DNA from: Streptomyces sp. STR69 | Lineage (GTDB): Bacteria; Actinomycetota; Actinomycetes; Streptomycetales; Streptomycetaceae | DNA length: 64,000 nucleotides | Direction: 5' to 3' | Assembly (NCBI RefSeq): GCF_024519455.1 | Contig: NZ_JALJRY010000044.1 | Coordinates: 1 to 64,000 of the forward strand | Shown here: piece by piece, positions 1 to 8,973 of the stretch | Numbering within the stretch: position 1 is the stretch's first letter | Layout: every line of letters begins with the position of its first letter | The notes under the pieces: model-generated | Told to the model about the DNA's origin: nothing | Seen by the model: the letters and a program-made list of their open reading frames with translations, nothing else | Database searches by the model: none | Made by a program: the position numbers and the translations under genes

Positions 1-265
1 CGGGGTCGGAGCCCTCGGCGCGGACCTTCTTGCCGGGCAGGTCCTGCTTGTGCTTCGCGTCGTAGATCGTGCGCTTCGGCTTGTCGGACTCGGTGGGCGC
101 GGCGACGGTCGGTGCACCGAGCACCGTGGTCAGCCGGCGGTGGGTGCGCTCGTAGGCGTCGCGCTCCAGAGTTCGACGCGCTAGTCCGGAAAGTACGAGA
201 TCTTCATGCCGCACTAAGGCGTCCAGGATGTGAGGCGGCACGACCGTGCAAAAGATCGATGACAT
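1..265 (-). CDS. M4 (protealysin-type) metallopeptidase, 5' part only
   Basis: This is the N-terminal part (about 88 codons) of a gene read leftwards off the window edge. Translation from the ATG at 265-263 begins with an MSSIFCTVVPPHILDAL stretch and continues through ERDAYERTHRRL and a TIYDAKHKQDLPG segment. This resembles the short propeptide and mature start of thermolysin-family neutral proteases of the protealysin type in Streptomyces. The zinc site (HEXXH) would lie beyond the window, so activity cannot be judged. The open frame is continuous from the ATG to base 1 with no break. It may be chromosomal DNA beside the integrated element or cargo of that element, because the left element boundary is not resolved. 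The family call rests on recognising the N-terminal pattern only. Confidence 0.72.
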   Translation of the reverse strand, partial: MSSIFCTVVPPHILDALVRHEDLVLSGLARRTLERDAYERTHRRLTTVLGAPTVAAPTESDKPKRTIYDAKHKQDLPGKKVRAEGSDP

Positions 266-615
266 ACGCCCCCCGTAGCCAGATTGTGTGCTCAAAGTAG
301 CGCTAGGCGCATCGCGCGTCATCGAACACTCTGTAACGAGGCATTCGAGAGTGTGGCCGAGTTTCATCACTTACGATCCACGGGCTGGCCATCCACCTCC
401 ACCGGCTCAGGCGTCACAGCAACAACTAGAGCTCTCTGAATTCTCGTAAATTCCCAGCCCGCACTCTTGGCTCAACAGCGAAGGATCTTGTAAATTTCCT
501 TCCGGTTGCATTGCGTAGTAGTGACTGGTACCGCATTGTAGGGAAAGTGCGGAGGTGAGGCTCCTGTGATTTCCACCCGAGATTTCATGGGTGTCGGTAT
601 GTGTAGGGAGATCTT
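266..615. other. Intergenic stretch, AT-richer, no gene seen
   Basis: About 350 bases separate the divergent peptidase and membrane-protein genes. The DNA is visibly less GC-rich than the conjugation genes. I see no convincing ORF, RNA gene or long repeat. It probably carries the two divergent promoters, but no clear -35/-10 pair stands out. Confidence 0.4.
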
Positions 616-1230
616 ATGGACGGTGGTGTCACCTCGCTAATTATCTCCATGGTTGGAGTTGCGGGAACACTCGGCGGGTCATTGCTCACACAGTATCGAG
701 CTGACCAAACGAAAAGAATGGAACTTCGTGTAGCTACTGAACAGCAACGAGAGGGGCGTCTCCATGCTGAAACCGTACGGAATTTGGATTTGACTGAAGC
801 GCGCTCACTTGAAGCTCTCGAGATTCGCCGGGCTTGCTATATCGGATTAAACATAGCGAGTCGACGCTATATGACGGCATTGGTGAACCTTCTCCATGCG
901 TTGCTCAGTGAAACTGATATCAATGAGAGCCTGGAGGAGCTTGAGGCCCGTCGAATCGCTCATCGTGACAGCTACGCTGAGGCGCAGATGATTGTCCCCC
1001 AGAGGATTCTGGTAGCAGCGGCGGCGGCAAGCAGGAGACTGAATGAAGGTTACGGTACATTAAAGCACTTAGCGCTCTCCTCCTCGAGTGAAGGGGAGAT
1101 GAATAATTTTGCAGATGAACTGCAGGCTTTTGAGCAAAGTGTGACCGACTCGTGGGGCTTCCTCTCGCGCCTGCGGCAAGAGATGCGTGAAGAATTAGGA
1201 GTAGACCCAACTTCTCATTTGGAGGAATAG
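616..1230 (+). CDS. Small membrane-anchored coiled-coil protein, unknown function
   Basis: This 204-residue protein has one N-terminal hydrophobic segment (about residues 7-25) followed by a charged, helical body rich in Glu, Arg and Ala. That suggests a membrane anchor with a cytoplasmic coiled-coil. A GGGAG ribosome-binding site lies six bases before the ATG. The gene is AT-richer than the transfer genes beside it, which suggests a different origin. The layout (N-terminal helix, Arg-rich turn, long helices) resembles the protein at 20245-20877 in the same element, although identity by eye is low. I do not recognise a named family. It lies between the peptidase gene and the integrase and may be element cargo. 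Confidence 0.6.
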   Translation: MDGGVTSLIISMVGVAGTLGGSLLTQYRADQTKRMELRVATEQQREGRLHAETVRNLDLTEARSLEALEIRRACYIGLNIASRRYMTALVNLLHALLSETDINESLEELEARRIAHRDSYAEAQMIVPQRILVAAAAASRRLNEGYGTLKHLALSSSSEGEMNNFADELQAFEQSVTDSWGFLSRLRQEMREELGVDPTSHLEE

Positions 1231-1360
1231 GAGCCTCGCCTTGATTTGGAGGTGATGGCCTCAGCCCACGACATAGTCTTTCTCTCACGAGAGGCCGCCG
1301 CATGTTGTGCGGTGCGGGGTGCCCCCTGCCGCGAGCAGGGAGCGGAGCGAGCCGCCTTGA

Positions 1361-2779
1361 TCAGGTAGGGAAATTTGGACCTAGTTTTGGGCCGTCAGGT
1401 TCGGAGGCTTCGCCCCATTCCTTGAGCGCGGCGTCGATGCGCCGGTTGGCGCGCTCTTGCGACTGCGCGAGGACCTTCGCGTACACGCGGAACAGGACCG
1501 CGAGGCTGTGGCCGGCACGGCGGGCGACCTCGGCAGGGTCGACGCCGGAGCTGAGCCAGAACGAGATGCCTGCGTGGCGGAGGTCGTATGGGCGTCGCGC
1601 GAGGGAGGAGGACGTTTCCTCTGGGGTTAGAACGGAGGCGCGGGCCTTTGCCCATGCCTCGCCGTAGCCGCTCTCCTGGACGAGGCCGTTGCGGTTGGTG
1701 CGGAAGAGCCGGCCGTCTGGGGCTGTGCCGAATCGCTCGATGTGCGTGCGGAGTAGGCGAGTACAAGCGGGGGGAATGGGGACTGGTCGTGAGTCCTCCG
1801 GAGCGCGCCACTTCAGACTTCGCTGTTCGTGTGCGCTGCCGTCATCGGTCCAACTTCGGCCGGCGCGGACCGTGCCGCCCCGGAGCGTCAGGGTTCCCCA
1901 TCCCTTCTCCGGCAGTCGGCATTGCGACTTTTGGAGGCGGATGACCTCGGCCGGGCGCATGCCCGCGTAGTAGAGGCAGCCGAAGAATGCTTCGAGGTGT
2001 TCGCCTCGGTCGCCCTGAGCCCGTACAGCGGCGAGCAGGCGGCGGACCTGGCGGGGATTGGCGACCGCCTCGGGATCGACTTCCTCGGTTGTGCGTGGCG
2101 CGGTCCACTGCACCGACTGGAGCGGATTCAGGGCGGTCGTGAAGTACTTGGCCTCCGCGGCCATTCCGAGCACGTCGCTCAGGCAGGCGCGTTTGCGGAG
2201 TGCGGTTCGCGCGGCGGCCGACTTCCCGTCCAACCTCTTGCCCAGGGCGTCCAGAGCCTTACGGAGGGTCTGTTGGTCCTCGAGGTCTCCGATCGGGACC
2301 GAGTTCCGTTCCAACCAGTTGAGGGCCTTGCGCCACTCCGGCTGAGGCTCTTGCTGCCAGGCCAGCTTGTTGTAGGCCCAGCTGTAGAGCGCGCGGCGGA
2401 GTACGTGCGGGTCCGGGCAGCCGGTCTCCGTTTTCACCAGGACTGGGGTGATCGTCGCCAACGCGTCCGCGAAATTGCGACGCGACTTGGCCGGGGTGCC
2501 ATCCCAGCGCTTCTCGATGAAGTCGCGGGTGTGCTGGTACCACGTGACGTTCTGCAGCTTCGCTCGGAGCTCCGAGGCGGGCAGTCCCGTTTCTTCGTCG
2601 AAGGGCTCGCCGCGACGGGCTGCTTGCATCAGCTCGGAGCGGCGGCTTTCGGCGAGGCCCTTGGTGGTGAAGGACTCTGACCTCTCACGGGAGTTGACCT
2701 GCCAGCGGACCTCGTACGGCTTTCTTCGGCCCGAGCGCTGTCGGATGGCCCAGAAGTGCACTTTGTAGCTGAAGGCCAT
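1361..2779 (-). CDS. int: Tyrosine-type site-specific integrase
   Basis: This 472-residue recombinase would integrate and excise the element at a tRNA att site. The catalytic set is visible: R275 in GMRPAEVI, R401 in YDLRHAG (Tyr398 replaces the usual first His, which I recall in other actinobacterial integrases), H424 in RAGHS and the nucleophile Y433 in RVYAKVL. The N-terminal 240 residues hold the arm- and core-binding domains. The ATG at 2779 overlaps the xis stop codon (TGATG), so the two are translationally coupled; longer upstream starts would run into xis. The C-terminus carries a short Pro/Gly tail (DGPKLGPNFPT). An att site would normally sit just past the 3' end (below 1361), but I could not identify it there. 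Confidence 0.93.
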   Translation of the reverse strand: MAFSYKVHFWAIRQRSGRRKPYEVRWQVNSRERSESFTTKGLAESRRSELMQAARRGEPFDEETGLPASELRAKLQNVTWYQHTRDFIEKRWDGTPAKSRRNFADALATITPVLVKTETGCPDPHVLRRALYSWAYNKLAWQQEPQPEWRKALNWLERNSVPIGDLEDQQTLRKALDALGKRLDGKSAAARTALRKRACLSDVLGMAAEAKYFTTALNPLQSVQWTAPRTTEEVDPEAVANPRQVRRLLAAVRAQGDRGEHLEAFFGCLYYAGMRPAEVIRLQKSQCRLPEKGWGTLTLRGGTVRAGRSWTDDGSAHEQRSLKWRAPEDSRPVPIPPACTRLLRTHIERFGTAPDGRLFRTNRNGLVQESGYGEAWAKARASVLTPEETSSSLARRPYDLRHAGISFWLSSGVDPAEVARRAGHSLAVLFRVYAKVLAQSQERANRRIDAALKEWGEASEPDGPKLGPNFPT

Positions 2780-2949
2780 CAGGCGTTGTTCTCCTCGCAG
2801 TTCTGCAGCCAGACGTCGAAGTCGGCACGGCGGAAGCGGAGCTGCCCGTTGGGGAGCTTCAGGCACTTCGGGGCCTTGCCTCGGGCGCGCATTCGGTAGA
2901 AGGCGGCGCGGGACATGCCGAGTTCGTCCAGGACGTCGATGAGCTTCAT
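2779..2949 (-). CDS. xis: Excisionase/AlpA-like helix-turn-helix protein
   Basis: This 56-residue protein has a MerR/AlpA-type winged HTH: an LDELGMSRAAFYRMRARG helix-turn-helix followed by a wing (KLPNGQLRFRRADFDVWL). The size and position immediately before int are those of AICE excisionases, which bend att DNA and favour excision. Its stop codon overlaps the int start. The start was chosen at the Met before KLIDVLDEL because upstream sequence in that frame is Pro/Arg-rich and not protein-like. Confidence 0.85.
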   Translation of the reverse strand: MKLIDVLDELGMSRAAFYRMRARGKAPKCLKLPNGQLRFRRADFDVWLQNCEENNA

Positions 2950-2972
2950 GTGGGGTTCGCGTCGCAAGGTGA

Positions 2973-3158
2973 TCAGGCCCCCTTGGGTATCTCGGATTTG
3001 GTGGCAGTCGGTGGGGCGACGGTGAGGTAGAGGCGGACCAGGCGGCTTGGTGGGCGGTCTGGGTAGAGGCGGCTCGTGTCGAGCACGTCCAGGAGGTGGG
3101 CGAGGTGGTCGGCGGCGGCTTGGACTTCGGTTTCGGTGCCGTGCAGGCGGATGCGCAT
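2973..3158 (-). CDS. Small conserved AICE protein, unknown function
   Basis: This 61-residue protein starts MRIRLHGTETEV and ends with a short beta-rich segment (VRLYLTVAP). Small proteins with this pattern occur, from memory, between xis and the replication gene in Streptomyces integrative elements, but no function is known to me. The gene starts three bases after the stop of the ATPase gene, so it belongs to the replication-excision operon. Confidence 0.65.
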   Translation of the reverse strand: MRIRLHGTETEVQAAADHLAHLLDVLDTSRLYPDRPPSRLVRLYLTVAPPTATKSEIPKGA

Positions 3159-3161
3159 GGT

Positions 3162-5036
3162 TCAGCTCCTGGCTATGGGTTCGGGGTCGCAGCCGGGGTG
3201 GATGGATTCGCCGGCGGCGGCGAGGGCGGGGTCCAGGGGATCGCCGCAGCCCTGGCATGAGGGTGTGGGATTAGAGAAGAGGTGCAATCCAGCGCCCGGA
3301 ACGCCCGCAGCACCCGGGACTGGGTGTTCGGCCTGGTCAGCCGGATTGTGGTCACCGGGTGCTGCGAGTGGCTCAGCGCCCGGTGTAGTGCCCGTAGCAC
3401 CCGGAGGACTGGGGATGCGGGTGCTGCGGGTGCTCGTGCGGGTGCTGGGGTCTGTGTGAGCACCCGGCGATTGGTGCAGGTCGGGGGCCAGTTCGGGTAC
3501 TGCGGGTGTTCCGGGTGCTGAAATGCGGTGCTTCTCTGATGCCGTGAGGTTGTAGAGGCGGGAGCGGTTGCCGTCGGGCTGGCGTTTGGAGTCGTCAACG
3601 TCGATGCCGATCGTGCGCAGGGCCGGGGCGAGACGCTTGAGTTGGCCGGCGGCTCGGGTGGGGTCCTTGGGCCACTTCTTCGGCAGCTTCTCCGGAGCGT
3701 TGACGCTCTCCAGGAGCTGGGCGGCTGTCAGCGTGACGCCTTCGGAGCCGGCGGAGCGTACGAGGTCGACGACGGCCTGGGCGAAGGGCTCGCCGTCCAG
3801 GACGTCCGCTACGGCGTCGGCGGCCGTGGCCTTGTAGGACTCCTGGGTCTTCCAGCCGGTGACGTGGTCTACGGCGGCCAGGACGCGGGCGAAGTCGGCC
3901 ATGCGGGGGCGCTCGGTCAGTTCGACGTTGGGCAGGGCTTTGAGGACCTGGGCGAGCAGGTCGAACAGTGAGGCGAGGATGGCCGGGTGGGCGTCGGCGT
4001 AGGCGCGGTCGAGTTCGGCTTCCTCGCGGCGCTTGCGGTCCGGGATGAGCTGCAGCTCGATCGTGAGGAGGCGTTCGGCGAGGTCGCCTGCCAACGCTCC
4101 GGCGTCGATTGTCGTCATGGCCAGGACCCGGCGGAACTCCAGGACCACCACGTCGTCGTCGGTGAACAGGGCGCGGTCGACGACACCGTCGCCAGTGACC
4201 GCGCGGCACAGGGCGTCCGAGAGCCAGTCCGGGATGATCGAGATGTTGTCGAGGCAGATGGCCCAGGAGTTGAAGGCCTGCACCGACCACGACTTCAGGT
4301 CGCGCGGTGCGGTGCGCTTCGGGGCGCCTGAGGGGTCGATGATGCCGATCACCATGGCAGCGCCTTTGGACTTGCCGGTGCCCTGCTCGCCGCGGAAGGC
4401 GAGGATCGGGTGGGGCAGGTCGGGGATGAACGCGGCCAACAGCCAGGCGACCAGGAGGTGGAAGCCCTCGTCGGTTGTGTTGAGCAGGTCGTGCAGCTTC
4501 GCTAGGCCGTCGCCGTCTCGCACGGGTGCGGGGAGGGGCTTCATGGCTCCGGAGCGGCGGAAGACGATCGGGGAGGCGGACCGCACGTGCCAGCCGTCGG
4601 GGCCGACGCTGACGCAGCGGCCGTCGGCGGTGCCGAGGTCGATGAGGATCTGGTCGTCGGGACGGGCGACGCGCAGGAGTGGGGTGCGCGGGTCGGCGTT
4701 CGCGGCCAGGCCCTCGAGGACCGTCATCGCGTCGGCGAGGGCCGACTGGGACGGAACCGTGCCGTTGTTCACGTCGGTGTAGATGCGGGCGAGTTGGGAG
4801 CGTAGGCCGGCCTTGCCGCGCAGGGGCAGGGCGAGGTTGGGGCCGTCGACCTTCACGCCGTAAGGGCGGCCGTCGTCGGACATGAACAGGTCGTAGCGTT
4901 CGCGAGCCAGGGCCACGAGTTGGGAGGCCTGGGACGGGCCCTTCTTCTCCGGGTCGACGCCGTGGGCGGTCAGGATCTCTCTGGCCATGGCGGCGGATTC
5001 GGTGTGCGGCGTGCTGCCGTTGACGTGCTTCGTCAT
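3162..5036 (-). CDS. Element replication ATPase (P-loop protein partnered with prim-pol)
   Basis: This 624-residue protein has a clear Walker A motif, RGEQGTGKSKG, at about residues 215-225 and an acidic Walker B-like AICLDNIS at about 259-266. That is the layout of helicase-like ATPases paired with a prim-pol protein in AICEs that lack RepSA-type rolling-circle initiators. The ATG overlaps the prim-pol stop (ATGA), indicating coupled translation of the two replication subunits. The last 90 residues are Pro/Ala/Gly/His-rich and then carry a short cysteine cluster (CQGCG ... HPGC), possibly a small zinc ribbon. Role in element replication is inferred from family and pairing. Confidence 0.82.
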   Translation of the reverse strand: MTKHVNGSTPHTESAAMAREILTAHGVDPEKKGPSQASQLVALARERYDLFMSDDGRPYGVKVDGPNLALPLRGKAGLRSQLARIYTDVNNGTVPSQSALADAMTVLEGLAANADPRTPLLRVARPDDQILIDLGTADGRCVSVGPDGWHVRSASPIVFRRSGAMKPLPAPVRDGDGLAKLHDLLNTTDEGFHLLVAWLLAAFIPDLPHPILAFRGEQGTGKSKGAAMVIGIIDPSGAPKRTAPRDLKSWSVQAFNSWAICLDNISIIPDWLSDALCRAVTGDGVVDRALFTDDDVVVLEFRRVLAMTTIDAGALAGDLAERLLTIELQLIPDRKRREEAELDRAYADAHPAILASLFDLLAQVLKALPNVELTERPRMADFARVLAAVDHVTGWKTQESYKATAADAVADVLDGEPFAQAVVDLVRSAGSEGVTLTAAQLLESVNAPEKLPKKWPKDPTRAAGQLKRLAPALRTIGIDVDDSKRQPDGNRSRLYNLTASEKHRISAPGTPAVPELAPDLHQSPGAHTDPSTRTSTRSTRIPSPPGATGTTPGAEPLAAPGDHNPADQAEHPVPGAAGVPGAGLHLFSNPTPSCQGCGDPLDPALAAAGESIHPGCDPEPIARS

Positions 5037-5911
5037 CGGGCGCCTCGCGCGATCCGCTGGGCGGCGGACGTGACGGTTGCGCGGGCCTCGCTCTCAGGCA
5101 GGCCGATGCGGGTGGCGGCATTGATGAGCGCCTCCGCGAGTGCTGGGGCGTCGATCGTCTCGTGAGCGCGGCAAGCGGCCCAGTACAGGCGGTCGTTGCG
5201 CTGGCCCTCGGGTGCGTCGATGACGAACTGCAGGAGAGCGACCGCCTGGCGGCCGGCGATCGGAAGCAGAGCCGCAGCGTGTGGTGCTGCCGGAGCGGGA
5301 GGGGTGAGCTGCTGCAGAAGACCGTCCGGGACGTCGGCGAGGACCTGGTCCTCGGTGCCGGGAGCGAGGGTGTAGGTGCCGCGGGTGGTGGTGGAGCCGG
5401 GGCCGACTAGGTAGCCGCCGGAGCCGCGGACGTCGATCCCGGGAGCGAGGCGGCCGACCGAGTTGGGAATGGTCCGGTCGGCGGGGCCACGCAGCCACAG
5501 GTGCCGGCCACCGCTCGGGGTGGCCACCGTGATCGTGGGCGGGATGGTGAAGGCGTGTTCGCGGGTGAGGGCTTCGAAGTTGGCGATGCCGTCGATGTCG
5601 TTCTTCACGTCCAGGTCGATGCCGATCATGTGGTGCGGGGTGCGGCCGCAGGCGATGCCGTAGCCGGTCGCCCATGGGGCCACAGCGAACAGGGCTCGTA
5701 CGGCCTTGGGGTTGGTGGTGGCGTCGTGGATGCCGTGGCCGATCTGTCCGCACTCGCCGTGGCAGCGGACTCGGCCGTGCTCGGCTCGGTGGGGTGAGCG
5801 GACTGCGGGTAGCTTGGTGCGGCTGAGCGGGATCACCGCCAACCCGCGGTGGGCAGCGCTCAGGGCGTGGGCCAGGGCGGTGCTGTGGGCAGGGGGATGC
5901 GGTTCGGTCAC
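5033..5911 (-). CDS. Bifunctional DNA primase/polymerase (prim-pol)
   Basis: This 292-residue protein has the archaeo-eukaryotic primase fold motifs of the prim-pol family. The metal-binding GIDLD is at about residues 97-101 (Asp99, Asp101), an SGGRHLW motif with the catalytic-region His is at about 133-139, and GIDVRGSGGYLVGPGS is at about 158-173. It would prime and possibly extend DNA at the element's origin. It is coupled by an ATGA overlap to the downstream ATPase. The noncoding, palindrome-rich block just upstream (5912-6229) is a good place for the origin on which it acts. Confidence 0.9.
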   Translation of the reverse strand: MTEPHPPAHSTALAHALSAAHRGLAVIPLSRTKLPAVRSPHRAEHGRVRCHGECGQIGHGIHDATTNPKAVRALFAVAPWATGYGIACGRTPHHMIGIDLDVKNDIDGIANFEALTREHAFTIPPTITVATPSGGRHLWLRGPADRTIPNSVGRLAPGIDVRGSGGYLVGPGSTTTRGTYTLAPGTEDQVLADVPDGLLQQLTPPAPAAPHAAALLPIAGRQAVALLQFVIDAPEGQRNDRLYWAACRAHETIDAPALAEALINAATRIGLPESEARATVTSAAQRIARGAR

Positions 5912-6131
5912 GGGAGACCCTTCCGGTGCTTCGGTGCTTGGGGTGTCTCGGACCGGTCTTGATCAGTTCCGGTCACGTCTAGGTACGTCTCTTGCGAAAA
6001 TCCGTTACACCCCCAGGTCAGAGGCCTGACCTGCTGCGGATTGCAGGCGGTCGCGCATGACGCGCGCGCCCGCGTAGAGCGGTCCAGAAAGTCCAGAAAC
6101 TCGGGGGTGTCAGGGGCGTCAGGCCGGGGGT

Positions 6132-6147
6132 GTCAGACGCGTCTGAC
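6132..6147. repeat. 16-bp palindrome, copy 1 (GTCAGACGCGTCTGAC)
   Basis: A perfect dyad with MluI-like ACGCGT centre, identical to the copy at 6202-6217 and preceded by G/T in both cases. It is likely a protein-binding site in the candidate origin/clt block. Confidence 0.7.
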
Positions 6148-6201
6148 GGGGGTCGCGGGCGCGTATGACCCGTGCGTTTGGGGCCCGTTGGCGTCAGCGG
6201 T

Positions 6202-6217
6202 GTCAGACGCGTCTGAC
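6202..6217. repeat. 16-bp palindrome, copy 2 (GTCAGACGCGTCTGAC)
   Basis: Exact second copy, 70 bases after the first. It is followed by a further CGTCAGGGCCGTCAGG half-site cluster that abuts the end of the translocase gene. Confidence 0.7.
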
Positions 6218-6229
6218 GCGTCAGGGCCG

Positions 6230-8305
6230 TCAGGCGGCTTCGTCCTCGTCGTCGCGGACGATGACGTACACGCCGGTCTCGTCGGTCTCGGCGAGGCGGC
6301 CGGCGATGACGAACTGGGCGACCTGGCCGGAGACCCAGGCGCGCGAGCGGCCGTGTCGGTCGCAGTGCTCCATGAAGTCGGCGGGGCGGACGACGGTGCG
6401 GCCCTCGGACTCGAACTCGGTCAGTAGCTCTTCCATGGCCTGGCGGGCCTGCTTCGGAGTGAGTTGGATCTTTGGCTGAGCGGGCGGCCGTTCGGCGAAC
6501 TGCACCACGGTGGTGGGGTGCGGGAGTTCCTGCTCGGGGTCGATGCCGTCCAGATCCTCGTCGTCGAAGTCGTCGTCCTGGTCCTCGCCGTCGTACGCGG
6601 TGAAGGCGTGGTCCTGGTCGTCGTCGGAGGTGGTGGGGATGGAGCGCGGGCGGGTGGGCATGTCGGTGTCCTCCTGAGTGGGCTGGGCGTGGGTGGTGCC
6701 GGGTATCGGGTGGCGGGTGCGCTGGGTGTACTTGCGGCCGGCGGCCTGGGCGGCGGCCTGGGCGGTGACTGGGTCGATCGCGGCGCGGACTTCGGCGAAG
6801 GCGAGGACGACCCACTCCAGGTATTCGCGGCCGGTGAGGTAGTCGCGCAGCGGGGTGGCCCAGAACGTCTCGGGGATGCCGTTGGCGACCAAGTAGCTGT
6901 AGCCCGGCTTCTTGTCCTTCCACACGTGCGGGCGTGCTCCGGCGTCCAGGACGTCGTCGTCCAGGGCGAAGCCGGCGTCGGTGTCGTTGCGGACGCCGTG
7001 GCACCAGGAGGAGCCGAGGGAAGCGCGAGTGTCGGTGGACATCTGGTTGTGGGAGGCGCGTTGCATGGAGACGACCAGGGAGACGCCTGCGGAGCGGGCC
7101 TCTTGGGCGATGCCGGTGAAGGCGTCCTCCTCCGTCTCGCGGATGGTCTTGGCGGCTTCCTCGAACCAGGCGAGCAGGTACGGCATGCCAGGCGAGCCGT
7201 CGACCTGGGTGCGGGCGCAGGCCGGTTCCCACTGCTTGTAGCCGTACTTGGCCAGCCATGCGGTACGGGCTGGGATGACCGCGTGCAGGGCGGCGACCAT
7301 GGCCTTCGTGGACGGCATGTCGAGCGCGGCCCAGTCGAAGGCGGGCAACAGCGGGCCCAGGGTCTGTTCGGCCTTGGCCGGGTCGGAGCCCCACACGATC
7401 ACGTCGCGGCGGGTGAAGACTTCGGCCAGGGCCGTGAGACCGCCTTCGGACTTGCCGGAGCCGGTCATCCCCATGATGAGCAGGTGCATGGCGTTGCGGG
7501 CGGCGGCTGCCTCGCCGGGGAAGAACATGGCCGCTTCGGCGCCGTCCTCGTAGATGCCGACGTGGACCGGGTTGGCGATCGAGCCGCCCGGGTGCGAGGG
7601 GCCGGGGCAGGGCACGGTGTTCTTGAGCAGGTCGTGCGGGACGATCGTGATGGCGCCGCGGGAAGCCGACTCCGGATCCGGGGCGTGTCGTACGGCGTTG
7701 GGCGGGACGTCCAGGGCGGAGGCGAGCTTCGGGAGTGCCTTGGAGACGTCGTCGTTGGTGAGTTCGCCGCGCGGGAGCTGGTAGTCGATGGTGGCTTTGT
7801 TCGGGGCGGCTTCGGCCTTGGTGGTCAGGGTCTTGGCCAGGCCTACCTTCTCCCAGATGCCGCCGTCGGCACCGCCGGTGGAATCGGGGTTGCGGCGCAG
7901 GATCTGGCGGATGTTCCAGGACAGCGCCAGCGAGGGGGCGCCGATGAAGTAAAGGCCAGCGAGCGGTCCGGCGTCGGGGCCGGCGATCGCGGCCGCAGTG
8001 AACCAGCCGGAACTGGCCGCAACGGTGACTGCGGAGTGCAGGCGGCGCTGTGCGGTGGTGGACTTGCCTGCGGCCCAGGTCGCGCCGGTAAGCGCGACCG
8101 AGGCGAGGGTGAGGCCGGCGGTGACAGCCGCGTTGTCCGCCCAGTAGAGGTGGGCGGGCCAGGAGACCAGGCCCGTGCCTGCCCCGGCCAGCCACGGCGG
8201 CAGGTGCGGCTTGAGGCGGTGCAGCAGGTACTCGACAACACCGCCGCCGCCCTGGGCAGCGCGTAGCTGCTCTTCGATCAGCTGCTCGGGGGTGGGATGG
8301 GACAC
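6230..8305 (-). CDS. FtsK/SpoIIIE-type DNA translocase for conjugation (TraB/TraSA-like)
   Basis: This 691-residue protein has two N-terminal hydrophobic regions (about residues 55-130), a motor domain with Walker A GMTGSGKSEG at about 279-288 and a WFEEAAKT Walker B-like segment. The C-terminal tail has an acidic linker (about 575-610) and a winged-helix-like end. This matches TraB-type proteins, which alone move double-stranded plasmid DNA between Streptomyces hyphae by binding the clt locus through the C-terminal winged helix. A longer overlapping frame on the same strand is a shadow, with Arg/Pro-rich composition. The candidate clt/ori repeats lie immediately past its stop codon. Confidence 0.9.
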   Translation of the reverse strand: MSHPTPEQLIEEQLRAAQGGGGVVEYLLHRLKPHLPPWLAGAGTGLVSWPAHLYWADNAAVTAGLTLASVALTGATWAAGKSTTAQRRLHSAVTVAASSGWFTAAAIAGPDAGPLAGLYFIGAPSLALSWNIRQILRRNPDSTGGADGGIWEKVGLAKTLTTKAEAAPNKATIDYQLPRGELTNDDVSKALPKLASALDVPPNAVRHAPDPESASRGAITIVPHDLLKNTVPCPGPSHPGGSIANPVHVGIYEDGAEAAMFFPGEAAAARNAMHLLIMGMTGSGKSEGGLTALAEVFTRRDVIVWGSDPAKAEQTLGPLLPAFDWAALDMPSTKAMVAALHAVIPARTAWLAKYGYKQWEPACARTQVDGSPGMPYLLAWFEEAAKTIRETEEDAFTGIAQEARSAGVSLVVSMQRASHNQMSTDTRASLGSSWCHGVRNDTDAGFALDDDVLDAGARPHVWKDKKPGYSYLVANGIPETFWATPLRDYLTGREYLEWVVLAFAEVRAAIDPVTAQAAAQAAGRKYTQRTRHPIPGTTHAQPTQEDTDMPTRPRSIPTTSDDDQDHAFTAYDGEDQDDDFDDEDLDGIDPEQELPHPTTVVQFAERPPAQPKIQLTPKQARQAMEELLTEFESEGRTVVRPADFMEHCDRHGRSRAWVSGQVAQFVIAGRLAETDETGVYVIVRDDEDEAA

Positions 8306-8361
8306 GGCCTGGTCCTCCTGGTCGTACGCGAATCAGCAGAGCTGCGAGGGGAGTTGACGGG

Positions 8362-8973
8362 TCAGAGGTTGAAGTCGAAGCGTTTGCGGCCGGCCGCGCG
8401 GCGGGTGTTGTAGGGGGCCAGCTCTGGTTCGAACTCGCGCTGGAACGCGGCGTAGGTGGCGACCGCGTTCTTCGCGGCGTCGCGGACGTCGTCGGCGGTC
8501 TTCTTGAGCTTCTTGCTGACCCGGCGGGCCCTCATTCGGGAGCCCATCCGTCCGCGACCTTGCGGGTCCGGGACTTGGGCGAGGGCGGCGTTGAGGACTT
8601 CGGCGGCGCCCGCGAGTTCGAAGGACAGCTGCAGGAAGACGCTGCGCGCCTGGTCGCAGTAGTTGCGGACGTCGGTGCTGTTGAAGAACTGCGGGTCGGC
8701 GAGCGGACTGTGGCCCTGCTTGGTGCCGCCGCCGGCGCCGCGGGAGAAGAAGCCGCCGCCGGGCCCGGCGGTGCCCTGCCCCTGGCCGCCGTTTTGCGGG
8801 TTGCCGCCGACGTGCACGTGGTAGTGCCGGGCCCCGCCGCTGCGGGAGCCGCCGCCGGTGGTGCGGCGTGCGTTGCCGTTGCCGTTGGCGGCGTTGCCGC
8901 CGGGCGAACCGGGGGCGCTGCGCGAGGAGTTGAAGCTGCTCTGCCAGTTGTTGCTGTTGGGGGGTGTGGTCAT
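8362..8973 (-). CDS. Gly/Asn-rich transfer-associated protein
   Basis: This 203-residue protein has a disordered Gly/Ser/Asn-rich first half (with an HYHVHVGGNP stretch at about 50-59) and a folded helical second half (residues about 95-203) rich in Arg/Lys. The gene immediately precedes the translocase in the operon and overlaps the upstream membrane-protein stop (ATGA). Proteins with this shape are often found beside TraB in AICEs. A transfer role is inferred from position only. Confidence 0.7.
   Translation of the reverse strand: MTTPPNSNNWQSSFNSSRSAPGSPGGNAANGNGNARRTTGGGSRSGGARHYHVHVGGNPQNGGQGQGTAGPGGGFFSRGAGGGTKQGHSPLADPQFFNSTDVRNYCDQARSVFLQLSFELAGAAEVLNAALAQVPDPQGRGRMGSRMRARRVSKKLKKTADDVRDAAKNAVATYAAFQREFEPELAPYNTRRAAGRKRFDFNL

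Larger units (their letters stand above)
5912..6229. other. Noncoding repeat-rich block: candidate origin (oriV) or transfer locus (clt)
   Basis: This gap between the prim-pol and translocase genes holds two exact copies of the 16-bp palindrome GTCAGACGCGTCTGAC at 6132-6147 and 6202-6217, 70 bases apart. Around them lie extra GTCAG half-sites (about 6088-6236), and a doubled GTCCAGAAA occurs near 6080. Repeated palindromes plus half-sites beside replication and tra genes suggest an iteron-type origin, the operator of an element regulator, or the cis-acting locus bound by TraB. Sequence alone cannot separate these. Confidence 0.55.

Noticed and set aside
6018..8195. 725-codon minus-strand frame overlapping the translocase gene
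   Set aside because: Arg/Pro/His-rich composition with no motifs, whereas the overlapping frame carries TraB Walker motifs.
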